Positions 17,366-24,870 of a stretch of 64,000 bases of DNA are shown here, piece by piece (position 1 is the stretch's first letter; every line of letters begins with the position of its first letter). This stretch comes from Marinibacterium anthonyi (GTDB lineage: Bacteria; Pseudomonadota; Alphaproteobacteria; Rhodobacterales; Rhodobacteraceae), in NCBI GenBank assembly GCA_003217735.2, contig CP031585.1:2963501-3027500 (forward strand). Reading direction: 5' to 3'. Below the pieces are notes generated by a model. That model worked only from the letters and a program-made list of their open reading frames with translations, was not told the DNA's origin and searched no databases. The translations under genes were made by a program, and so were the position numbers.

Positions 17366-17427
17366 TCTTCTTCTTGGTGAAAATACCGCGGGGGAGTCCT
17401 CCGGCGGAGGACGGGGGCAGCGCCCCC
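17366..17427 (-). repeat. Dispersed repeat, copy 3, with two hairpins
   Basis: On the minus strand: hairpin GGGGGC-GCT-GCCCCC (17413-17427), hairpin GTCCTCC/GGAGGAC (17396-17412), then GGTATTTTCACC and AAGAAGAAGA (to 17366). It lies between ppx and rlmE, antisense to both, unlike the other copies. Confidence 0.65.
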
Positions 17428-17454
17428 AACCCGGCAAGCAAAGTGAGATACGGC

Positions 17455-18192
17455 ATGGTCAAGAAACCCACAGGACGGTCCACCGGTAAGACCACCGGCA
17501 ACACGTCGGGCCGGGGTCAGCGCGACCTGACCGTCAAGGTCAAGACCGCGCGGGGCCGCAAGCTTTCCTCCACCCGCTGGCTGCAACGCCAGCTGAACGA
17601 CCCTTACGTGAAACGCGCCCAGACCGAAGGCTATCGCGGCCGCGCGGCCTTCAAGATCCTGGAACTGGACGAAAAATACCGCTTTCTCGTGCCCGGTGCC
17701 CGCGTCGTCGACCTGGGTTGCGCGCCCGGCGGCTGGTGCCAGGTGGCGGTGAAACGGGTGAACGCCCTGGGCGAGAAATCCGGCAAGGCGATCGGCACCA
17801 TCCTGGGCATCGACCTGCAGGAGGTCGAGCCGATCGCGGGATGCGAGATCCACCAGCTGGACTTCATGGAAGACGATGCCGACCTGCAGGTGAAGGAGTG
17901 GCTGGGCGGCAAGGCCGACGTGGTCATGTCCGACATGGCCGCCTCGTCATCGGGCCACAAGCAGACGGACCACCTGCGCATCATCGCCTTGTGCGAGGCC
18001 GCCGCCTATTTCGCCTTCGACGTGCTGGAACCGGGCGGCACCTTTGTCGCCAAGGTTCTGGCCGGCGGCGCGGAAGGCGAACTGCAGAAGCTGCTCAAGC
18101 AGAAGTTCGACAAGGTCGCCAACGTCAAACCGCCCTCGTCGCGGTCCGACAGTTCCGAGAAATTCGTGGTGGCGACCGGCTTCCGTGGATGA
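17455..18192 (+). CDS. rlmE: RlmE, 23S rRNA 2'-O-ribose methyltransferase (FtsJ)
   Basis: A 245-residue methyltransferase that modifies U2552 (E. coli numbering) in the 50S A-loop. The SAM motif is [15 protein letters not shown] (about residues 83-97). The K-D-K-E catalytic set is visible as K in [11 protein letters not shown] in SDMAASSSG (about 162), K in FVAKVLAGG and E in [13 protein letters not shown] basic, Thr/Ser/Gly-rich N-terminal tail of about 30 residues is usual in alphaproteobacteria. ATG 17455 is preferred over an upstream in-frame start, which lies in the repeat. Confidence 0.93.
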   Translation: MVKKPTGRSTGKTTGNTSGRGQRDLTVKVKTARGRKLSSTRWLQRQLNDPYVKRAQTEGYRGRAAFKILELDEKYRFLVPGARVVDLGCAPGGWCQVAVKRVNALGEKSGKAIGTILGIDLQEVEPIAGCEIHQLDFMEDDADLQVKEWLGGKADVVMSDMAASSSGHKQTDHLRIIALCEAAAYFAFDVLEPGGTFVAKVLAGGAEGELQKLLKQKFDKVANVKPPSSRSDSSEKFVVATGFRG

Positions 18193-18193
18193 G

Positions 18194-18230
18194 TGTCCCA
18201 CTTATGGGACATTGTCTTATTTTTAAGACA
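18194..18230. terminator. Twin hairpins between convergent rlmE and cytochrome genes
   Basis: Hairpin one is TGTCCCA-CTTA-TGGGACA (18194-18211). Hairpin two is TGTCTTA-TTTT-TAAGACA (18213-18230), both with perfect 7-bp stems. They start two bases after the rlmE stop and end just before the cytochrome stop, so they can serve both strands. Confidence 0.7.
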
Positions 18231-18235
18231 CACTT

Positions 18236-20146
18236 TCAGCGCGGCAGCTGCCCGTCCAGATCCTGAAGCCCCGGGTCTTGGGGCAGCACCCCTAACGCCT
18301 CGTCCAGGACACCGCGCGCGGCGGCGGGGCCTTCGGTGGCATGGGCCAGCCGGATCAGCATCACCCAGGCCTCGGCCCGCTGCGGATCCATGGCGACCAC
18401 CTCGCGGAAGGCGGCGGTGGCGGCTGCCGCGTTGCGTTGCGACAGCGCCAGGCCCGCCAGCACCAGGTGGGTTTCCGGGAAATCCAGCCGGGTCAGAAGC
18501 GACCGTTGCCAGTCCTCAAGCCCGGCGCGCAGCAGCGCCACCTGCGACCGGCTCAGGCCATCCGTCGTGACATCCAGAAGCGACCGCGCCGTTTCAATGC
18601 GCACCACGCGCATCGGATCCGACAGCAGGGGCATCAGCCGGGCCACCCGCGTCGGGGTCGGCGCGCCGGCCTGCAGCCGGGCGGCCGCCGCGCGGACCAG
18701 CGGATCGGGATCCGAGATCAACGGCACGGCAAGCTCGGGCAGCGAAGGCGACGGGGCACGGGACAACAACTCGGCCGCCGTGGCGCGCACGATGCCGGGC
18801 TGACCGGTGTCCAGCGCCAGGTCCAGCAACGCCTGCCCCGCCGCCGCCGGATTGGCGCGGCCGGCGGCCAGGACCTCTCCGTAATGGGGCCCACGATGGG
18901 TGCTGTCGGGGAAGCGGGCGGCGATTTCGCCGGCGGCCCAGGCCTGCGTCCGGTCCGTGTGGCAGTCGGTACAGGTGTCCGGCGCGCCGATGCGGGCCCC
19001 CATGTCCGGGCGCGGCACGCGGAACGAATGGTCGCGACGCCCGTCGACGCCCATGTAGACGCGTTGGCCCATGTGGCAGTTCACGCATTGCGCGCCATCG
19101 GTCCCGGCGTCGTGGAAATAGTGCGACGGATCGTCGTAGACGGCCTTGCGCAGGGTCGGGAAGGCATCGTTGCCGGCGGGCGAATGGCATTGCGTGCACA
19201 GCCCGTTGCCCTCGATCAGAAGTTCGGCGGAATGGGGATCGTGGCAGTTGCCGCAGCCGACGCCGCGCGCATACATCTTCGATTGCAGGAAGGATCCGTA
19301 GACATAGACCTCGTCCAGGATCTGGCCGTCCGGATGATAGAGACCCTCCCGCAAGAGAGACAGCGTATAGGCGTCGTGATAGGCGGTGCCGGGCAGAGGG
19401 CTGCTGTCGGACATGGGTTCGCGCCGGGAATGGCAGCCGGCGCATTGATCGACATAGCCGTCGCGGTCGGCCATGTCGAAAGGCATCGAAAAGCCGTAGG
19501 CATCCAGGTCCGGATCGTCGACCGCCGTCCCGTCTGCCCAGGCCAGGTGGGCCGAGCCGGGGCCGTGGCAGGCTTCGCACCCCACCCCGATTTCGGATTG
19601 GGTTGACCGGTAACGGCCCGTATTCACGCCGTAATTCTTGGAATAGTCGGTGGCGTGGCATTCGGCGCAGCGGGCGTTCCAGTTCTTGTAGGGCCCGGTC
19701 CAGTGCAACCCGTCATCGGGCGGCAGTTCCTGGTCGGGATACATGTGGAACCATTCGCGCTTTTCGGTGTCCCAGACCACGTCGAAGCTTTGCAGCCGGC
19801 CCGGTTCGGTTTCCAGCAGGTATTGCTGCAGCGGCTCGACGCCCACGACGGAGTGCACCTTGTAGTCGGTGACCGCGCCGTTGCTTTCCGTCACCGTCAC
19901 CGCATAGACGCCGTCGGACAGGCGGAAGGCGGCGGACATGTCCCCTAAATGGAAACTTGTCCCATCGAAATCCGCCTTTACATGGGCCGCGTCCGCCGGG
20001 GTCCAGGCCAGCGCGTGATGCGACCCGGCCCAGGCTGCCGCGATGTCGGAATGGCAATCGACGCAGGTTTCGCTGCCCACGTAATCGGGCGCGGCCAGCG
20101 CGGCCGAGGACCAGAGCAACAGGACAATTCCCAGGAGACGCACCAT
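18236..20146 (-). CDS. Octaheme c-type cytochrome with C-terminal HEAT/TPR region
   Basis: A 636-residue exported protein. The signal peptide is MVRLLGIVLLLWSSAALAAP. Eight CxxCH motifs follow: CVDCH (C28), CAECH, CEACH, CAGCH, CGNCH, CTQCH, CVNCH and CTDCH, all within about the first 400 residues. Extra conserved histidines, as in SHHALAW and DDPSHYFHD, could be distal ligands. About residues 410-560 are Ala/Leu-rich HEAT-like repeats, and about 565-630 look like TPR helices. ATG 20146 is chosen over GTG 20167 because AGGAG lies 12 bases upstream. It belongs to the cytochrome c554-like multiheme group, an electron carrier or oxidoreductase of unknown partner. It is a single gene, with no quinol dehydrogenase beside it. 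Confidence 0.85.
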   Translation of the reverse strand: MVRLLGIVLLLWSSAALAAPDYVGSETCVDCHSDIAAAWAGSHHALAWTPADAAHVKADFDGTSFHLGDMSAAFRLSDGVYAVTVTESNGAVTDYKVHSVVGVEPLQQYLLETEPGRLQSFDVVWDTEKREWFHMYPDQELPPDDGLHWTGPYKNWNARCAECHATDYSKNYGVNTGRYRSTQSEIGVGCEACHGPGSAHLAWADGTAVDDPDLDAYGFSMPFDMADRDGYVDQCAGCHSRREPMSDSSPLPGTAYHDAYTLSLLREGLYHPDGQILDEVYVYGSFLQSKMYARGVGCGNCHDPHSAELLIEGNGLCTQCHSPAGNDAFPTLRKAVYDDPSHYFHDAGTDGAQCVNCHMGQRVYMGVDGRRDHSFRVPRPDMGARIGAPDTCTDCHTDRTQAWAAGEIAARFPDSTHRGPHYGEVLAAGRANPAAAGQALLDLALDTGQPGIVRATAAELLSRAPSPSLPELAVPLISDPDPLVRAAAARLQAGAPTPTRVARLMPLLSDPMRVVRIETARSLLDVTTDGLSRSQVALLRAGLEDWQRSLLTRLDFPETHLVLAGLALSQRNAAAATAAFREVVAMDPQRAEAWVMLIRLAHATEGPAAARGVLDEALGVLPQDPGLQDLDGQLPR

Positions 20147-20231
20147 AGACAACCCGTTCTCCTGCACACACCCCGACGCACCAGAGCTACCAGATTGCGC
20201 CCACAGGTCAATTCGCGGGTCAACTTACCGC

Positions 20232-21104
20232 TCAGACGTCGGGCGCATGTCCCGGCGTGTCGTCCGGGTCCACGTCGGTGGCATGGACTTGCCCGTACAG
20301 CTTTTCGCTGAGCGCGTTGTTGAAGGCCGCGCCGTAGATCAGGATGGCGGACATCAGGTACAGGAAGATCAGCGCCGACATCGCCCCGGCCAGACCGGCG
20401 TAGGTGGCGGAATAGCTGGCGAAATTCGACACGTAGATCGAAAAGGCGCGCCCGACCACGGCCCAGAGCACGACGGTCAGTACCACGCCGGGCCAGATCT
20501 TGACCTTGCGGCCGACCTTGCCGGGCAGCCAGTAATGGCAGGCGGTGACGGCCAGCACGGCCACCGCCCCGCCGATCGCCATCCGGGCCAGCCGGCTTTC
20601 GAACAGCAATTCGTAGATCCCCGGCAACGCGCCCCGCACGAAGCCCAGGTAAAACGGGATCGCCACGGCGAGAACGGCAAAGACCACGACGAACAACGCA
20701 CCGGCCAGCACGAAGGCCAGGCACAACAGGCGCTGTTTCCAGAACGGGCGGCTGTCTTCTTCGCGGTAGGCCGTCGTCATGGCCTGGCGGATCGCGTCGA
20801 CCCCGTTGGATGCAAAGTAAAGCGCCAGGACACCGCCGACCGAGATCAGCCCGCTGGTGTCGCCTTCGGTCACGGCCCTGAGTTCGCGCGACAGCGGTTC
20901 GGACACCGCATCGGGCCAGCCGCCCATGGTCAGCGTGATCAGCCGATCGACATCGATGCCCTGCGCGACGAAACCCGCGACCGCGACCATGAACAACATG
21001 AAGGGAAACAGCGCCATCATCATCGACATCGCCACGTGGCTGCTCATGATCCAGCCGCCCTTGGCGTTGAACCGCAGGAAGGCTTCTATCGGAATTCGGG
21101 TCAT
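20232..21104 (-). CDS. YihY/BrkB family inner-membrane protein
   Basis: A 290-residue membrane protein with about six helices. The N-terminal segment LRFNAKGGWIMSSHVAMSMM and the later NGVDAIRQAMTTAYREED (about residues 100-117) are the family's most conserved stretches. Once labelled ribonuclease BN, these proteins are now treated as membrane proteins or possible transporters of unknown substrate. ATG 21104 is favoured; an earlier start would add 14 residues. It is divergent from the YqjD-like gene with a 227-base gap. Confidence 0.85.
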   Translation of the reverse strand: MTRIPIEAFLRFNAKGGWIMSSHVAMSMMMALFPFMLFMVAVAGFVAQGIDVDRLITLTMGGWPDAVSEPLSRELRAVTEGDTSGLISVGGVLALYFASNGVDAIRQAMTTAYREEDSRPFWKQRLLCLAFVLAGALFVVVFAVLAVAIPFYLGFVRGALPGIYELLFESRLARMAIGGAVAVLAVTACHYWLPGKVGRKVKIWPGVVLTVVLWAVVGRAFSIYVSNFASYSATYAGLAGAMSALIFLYLMSAILIYGAAFNNALSEKLYGQVHATDVDPDDTPGHAPDV

Positions 21105-21222
21105 GAAAGGTCTTTCCGCGGCAAGAGGTTGGGACAGGGGTGTCACCGGGACGTGATAGGAGGCGCGATACCATGGGCGCCGTGTTCATTGCACCCCGAA
21201 CCGGAATTTTCACCCCGGGGAT

Positions 21223-21247
21223 GGAACTTCGGCGCCCGGAAATGGTT
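21223..21247 (+). promoter_or_regulatory. Possible general-stress (EcfG-type) promoter
   Basis: GGAAC (21223-21227), 16 bases, then GGTT (21244-21247) is one mismatch from the alphaproteobacterial EcfG pattern GGAAC-N16/17-CGTT. It is 85 bases before the YqjD-like gene, a family often under general stress control. By-eye match only. Confidence 0.35.
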
Positions 21248-21331
21248 TCATTTGCAGAAAAGGAACACTTGTCGGCCCACGGCGCCCTGCACCGGACCGG
21301 CCCCTTGTCACACAGAAGGAAAGCGGAGATC

Positions 21332-21676
21332 ATGATGCCGACGAAAGCAGATCTTGAAGCCGAAGTGGAAAACCTGAAACAACAACTGGCCGCAGTGCGC
21401 GACCAGTCGGCCGAGGTGGCCGATACGTTCGCCCAGCGGGTGAACGGGTACGTGGGTCATGCCGTTGAAACCGGCACGCACCGCGCCCAGGCCGCGATAG
21501 ATACCGGCGTGCAAAGCGCCCGGACCGCGGCCCATGAAACGGCGCTGCGTGCGCAGGAAGCGGAAAACGCGATTTCCACGGTCATTCGTGAACGCCCGCT
21601 TCTGTCGGTGGGCATCGCCTTTGCCGCCGGGATGATGATGTGCAAGGCCAGTTCGGTCGCCGGGCGTCGTTCGTGA
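21332..21676 (+). CDS. YqjD/ElaB-like (DUF883) membrane-anchored protein
   Basis: A 114-residue protein. Residues 1-85 form a charged, probably coiled-coil helix, starting MMPTKADLEAEVENLKQQL and ending with alanine-rich AHETALRAQEAENA. A C-terminal hydrophobic segment (PLLSVGIAFAAGMMM, about 90-104) ends in a basic tail. E. coli relatives tether to the inner membrane and bind ribosomes in stationary phase. The start has a GGAG site. It overlaps the next gene by GTGA, forming a YqjD-YqjE-like pair. Confidence 0.8.
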   Translation: MMPTKADLEAEVENLKQQLAAVRDQSAEVADTFAQRVNGYVGHAVETGTHRAQAAIDTGVQSARTAAHETALRAQEAENAISTVIRERPLLSVGIAFAAGMMMCKASSVAGRRS

Positions 21677-22308
21677 CGCTCAGGCAGACCCCCGGAAAGA
21701 TCAGCCGAACGCTGACACTTCTTCTGCGCGCCGAGCGGCTTATCGCCGCCCGGCGCGTCGCTGTTTTCCGCCGGCAGACCGGGTTCATGGTTTTTGCCGG
21801 CCTTTTCGTGGCCGTGGCCCTGGTGATGACGAATGTCGCCGCATATCAGGGGCTTGCCACGGTGATGCCCACCGCCTGGGCCGCGCTGTTCGTGGCGCTT
21901 GGCAACCTGGTGCTGGCGGGCGTCATGGCCTTTGTCGCAAGCCGGATGTCCAGCGAACACGAGCTGTCTTCGGCCATCGAGATGCGCGACATGGCCTATG
22001 AAGAGCTGGAACACGAGGTGGATCAGTTGGTCGAGGAATTCCGCGGCACCGCGCACGACGTGCGGGTCTTTGCCCGCGACCCGTTCGGCGCGATCCTGCC
22101 CGGTGTCATGGGCCCGATCCTGAGCACCCTGCTGGCCCTGCTGAGCGGCCTGGGCAGCAAGTCGGCGGGCCATGGCGCGCCCGAAGAGACCGGCCCCGCA
22201 GCCGACGCCGGAACCGGCGGGTTGCAACCGGCGTCGCCGCCTTATCCCAAGACGGACGATCCCGACGCGCCCTTCCCCGAGGACCCGGCCAACCCGCCCA
22301 CGGCCTGA
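21673..22308 (+). CDS. Phage-holin-superfamily (YqjE-like) membrane protein
   Basis: A 211-residue protein starting at GTG 21673, whose start overlaps the stop of the YqjD-like gene. Two hydrophobic segments lie at about residues 27-50 and 58-80. A charged helix with SSAIEMRDMAYEELEHEVDQ follows, then an amphipathic/hydrophobic stretch (AILPGVMGPILSTLLALLSG) and a Pro/Asp/Ala-rich disordered tail. The two-helix hairpin fits the Holin-X/YqjE family, which accompanies DUF883 proteins; it need not have any phage function. Confidence 0.7.
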   Translation: MTLRQTPGKISRTLTLLLRAERLIAARRVAVFRRQTGFMVFAGLFVAVALVMTNVAAYQGLATVMPTAWAALFVALGNLVLAGVMAFVASRMSSEHELSSAIEMRDMAYEELEHEVDQLVEEFRGTAHDVRVFARDPFGAILPGVMGPILSTLLALLSGLGSKSAGHGAPEETGPAADAGTGGLQPASPPYPKTDDPDAPFPEDPANPPTA

Positions 22309-22328
22309 GCCGCGTTTTCCCCCGGCAG

Positions 22329-22353
22329 ACCGATCGCAAGACACCGATCGCAA
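22329..22353 (+). repeat. Short direct repeat upstream of the sulfatase gene
   Basis: ACCGATCGCAA occurs at 22329-22339 and again at 22343-22353, a 14-base period. It could be a pair of binding sites. A TACAAT -10-like hexamer lies at 22440-22445, but no convincing -35 was found. Confidence 0.35.
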
Positions 22354-22491
22354 AAAGCCCATCGCTACGGGACCCAATCCCGCAAAGCGGAAATGCGCCT
22401 GCAGCGCGAATACGCATGCGGGAATTAGCGCCAAAGTGTTACAATGCTCTTCTAGGGTTCTGCCATTGGTAGTGTTTTCCGGGAGGGGTAA

Positions 22492-24096
22492 ATGTCTGGT
22501 TTCTCGAAGATTGGCGGGCGGTTTCTGTCCGCCGCCGCCGTCGGGGTGCTGACCGCGGGCATGGCGCTGGCGCAGGATGTGGAACAGCCCAACATCCTGG
22601 TCATCTGGGGGGATGACGTCGGCCAGTCCAACATTTCGGCCTATACGATGGGGCTGATGGGCTATCGCACGCCCAATATCGACCGCATCGCCGAGGAAGG
22701 CATGATCTTCACCGATTACTATGGTGAACAATCCTGCACCGCCGGCCGGTCGTCGTTCATCATGGGGCAATCGGTGTTCCGGACGGGGCTGTCCAAGGTC
22801 GGCCTGCCCGGCGCGGACGAAGGCATGCAGATCGAGGATCCGACCATCGCGGGGCTTCTGAAGGCCGAGGGCTACGCCACCGGCCAATTCGGCAAGAACC
22901 ACCTGGGCGACAAGGACGAACACCTGCCCACCAACCACGGCTTCGACGAATTCTTCGGCAACCTCTATCACCTGAACGCCGAGGAAGAACCCGAGGACAT
23001 CGACTATCCCCGCGACATGGTCCTGCCCGACGGGCGCACGTTCCTGGAGGCGTTCGGGCCGCGCGGGGTGATCCATTCCTTCGCGGGCGGCGAGATCGAG
23101 GACACCGGCCCGCTGACACGCGAACGGATGGAGACGATCGACGACGACACGGTCGCCGCCGCCATCGATTTCATCAAGCGCCAGGAAGAGGCCGGGACAC
23201 CCTGGTTCGTGTGGTGGTCGGGCACGCGCATGCATTTCCGCACCCATGTCGCGCCCGAGAAATGGGAAATGGCCAACGAGATCGTCGGCAAGCAGGTGGA
23301 CGAATACACCGCCGGCATGATCGAACATGACATGCATATCGGCGAATTCCTGGCCGCCCTGGATGAACTGGGCATCGCCGACGACACGATCGTCTTCTAT
23401 TCCACCGACAACGGCCCGCACATGAACACCTGGCCCGATGCCGGCATGACCCCGTTCTGGGGCGAAAAGAACACCCAGTGGGAAGGCGCATGGCGGGTGC
23501 CGGCCATGGTGCGCTGGCCCGGGCATATCGCCGAAGGCGCCGTGACCAACCAGATCGTGCACCACATGGACTGGCTGCCCACCTTCCTGGCCGCTGCCGG
23601 CGAACCCGACATCAAGGACCAACTGCTGGTGGGCGTGAGTGTGGCCGAGGTTGGTGGCGGGCGCGACTACAAGGTGCACCTGGACGGCTACAACATCCTG
23701 CCCATGCTGACCGGCGAAACCGATGAAAGCCCCCGCCACGAGGTCTTTTATTTCACCGACGATGGCGACCTGGCCGCGCTGCGCCTGAACGACTGGAAGA
23801 TCACCTTCCTGGAACAGAAGGCCTGGGCAACCTTCCGCGCCTGGATGGAACCGCTGACCCCGCTGCGCACGCCGATGATCTTCAACCTGCGCCGCGATCC
23901 CTATGAACGCGGATATCGCACGTCCAACACCTATTACGACTGGCTGCTGGATCACGCCTACATGCTGGTGCCCGCGCAGCAATATGTCGGCAATTTCCTG
24001 GCCACCTTCGTCGATTTCCCGCCCCGGCAGGAAGCGGCGTCGTTCAGCCTGGACAAGGTGATGGAAAAACTGTCCTCGCCGGGCGGCACCCAGTGA
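22492..24096 (+). CDS. Exported arylsulfatase-type sulfatase
   Basis: A 534-residue sulfatase with a signal peptide ending near ALAQ (residue 28). N-terminal metal ligands are in VIWGDDVG (about residues 38-45). The sulfatase signature SCTAGRSSF has C82, the Cys normally turned into formylglycine, in the form C-T-A-G-R. GKNHLGD (about 135) and YSTDNGPHMNTW (about 300) complete the metal site. It acts in the periplasm on sulfate esters, or possibly phosphonate or phosphate esters as some relatives do. No maturation enzyme is adjacent. A GGGAGGGG ribosome binding site precedes the start. Confidence 0.88.
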   Translation: MSGFSKIGGRFLSAAAVGVLTAGMALAQDVEQPNILVIWGDDVGQSNISAYTMGLMGYRTPNIDRIAEEGMIFTDYYGEQSCTAGRSSFIMGQSVFRTGLSKVGLPGADEGMQIEDPTIAGLLKAEGYATGQFGKNHLGDKDEHLPTNHGFDEFFGNLYHLNAEEEPEDIDYPRDMVLPDGRTFLEAFGPRGVIHSFAGGEIEDTGPLTRERMETIDDDTVAAAIDFIKRQEEAGTPWFVWWSGTRMHFRTHVAPEKWEMANEIVGKQVDEYTAGMIEHDMHIGEFLAALDELGIADDTIVFYSTDNGPHMNTWPDAGMTPFWGEKNTQWEGAWRVPAMVRWPGHIAEGAVTNQIVHHMDWLPTFLAAAGEPDIKDQLLVGVSVAEVGGGRDYKVHLDGYNILPMLTGETDESPRHEVFYFTDDGDLAALRLNDWKITFLEQKAWATFRAWMEPLTPLRTPMIFNLRRDPYERGYRTSNTYYDWLLDHAYMLVPAQQYVGNFLATFVDFPPRQEAASFSLDKVMEKLSSPGGTQ

Positions 24097-24106
24097 CCTG
24101 ACCCTG

Positions 24107-24135
24107 CCCGCCGCTTGGGGATTCCCGGCGGCGGG
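24107..24135 (+). terminator. Hairpin after the sulfatase gene
   Basis: CCCGCCGC (24107-24114) pairs with GCGGCGGG (24128-24135) 11 bases after the stop codon. No T-tract follows. Confidence 0.4.
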
Positions 24136-24213
24136 TACATCCATCCGGCGGCCGGTCCTTGAGCCTGGCCCCCATTGCACTAGTCTGCGCCCGGAACGCG
24201 ACAATGATCCGAG

Positions 24214-24870
24214 GTGCCGGTGCTGCTTGATATCCAGGGATTGAACAAGACCTACCCCGGCGCCCCCCGCCCGGTGCTGGACGGTGTGGACATGACCCTG
24301 CAGGCGGGCGAGACGCTGGCCCTGACCGGCGAAAGCGGCAGCGGCAAAAGCACGCTTCTGCACCTGGCCGGCGCGCTGGACGGGTTCGACGCGGGCGAGA
24401 TCACGGTGGATGGCACCGCGCTGTCGGGATTGGACGACCGGGGGCGCGCCCGGCTGCGGCGCGGGGTCGTGGCGCTGGTCTTCCAGCAATTCAACCTGAT
24501 GCCGGCGCTCAGCGTCGATCAGAACCTTGCGTTCCATGCCCGGCTGGCCGGACGCGCGGATCCGGGCTGGATCGCAACGATCCGCGCCCGCCTTGGCCTC
24601 GATGGCCTGGGCGGGCGCTTTCCCGAAGCGCTGTCGGGCGGGCAGCAGCAGCGGGTGGCGATCGGGCGCGCGCTGGCGATGCGGCCCCGGTTGCTGCTGG
24701 CGGACGAACCCACCGGCAACCTGGACGAGCAAACCGGGGCCGAGGTGCTGTCGCTGATGCTGGACCTGGTGGCCGAGACCGGCGCGGGGCTGTTCCTGGT
24801 GACCCATTCGGAAACCGTCGCGCGGCGCCTGTCGCGGCGGCTGCACCTTAGCGCGGGGCGGCTGGCGTGA
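24214..24870 (+). CDS. LolD/AttE-type ABC transporter ATP-binding subunit
   Basis: A 218-residue ABC ATPase of the MacB/LolD class. Walker A is GESGSGKST (about residue 38), the Q-loop is VFQQFNLMPALS, the signature is LSGGQQQR (about 139), Walker B is LLLADEPTGNLD, and the H-loop is VTHSE. The TGNLD extension is typical of LolD/FtsE-like ATPases that work with FtsX-type permeases. The start is GTG; GTG 24220 is equally possible because GAGG lies five bases before it. It overlaps the permease gene by four bases. Confidence 0.88.
   Translation: MPVLLDIQGLNKTYPGAPRPVLDGVDMTLQAGETLALTGESGSGKSTLLHLAGALDGFDAGEITVDGTALSGLDDRGRARLRRGVVALVFQQFNLMPALSVDQNLAFHARLAGRADPGWIATIRARLGLDGLGGRFPEALSGGQQQRVAIGRALAMRPRLLLADEPTGNLDEQTGAEVLSLMLDLVAETGAGLFLVTHSETVARRLSRRLHLSAGRLA

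Noticed and set aside
17374-17454. Earlier in-frame start for rlmE
   Set aside because: The extra 27 codons come entirely from the dispersed repeat and its hairpins; ATG 17455 gives the usual RlmE N-terminus.
21457-24846. A very long open frame on the minus strand (over 1100 codons) opposite the YqjD/YqjE, sulfatase and ABC genes
   Set aside because: It is the mirror of high-GC codon bias in real plus-strand genes with clear families. It is rich in His, Arg, Gly and Gln, lacks any domain, and spans several intergenic gaps. The same holds for minus-strand 24519-27449 and plus-strand 36687-39533.
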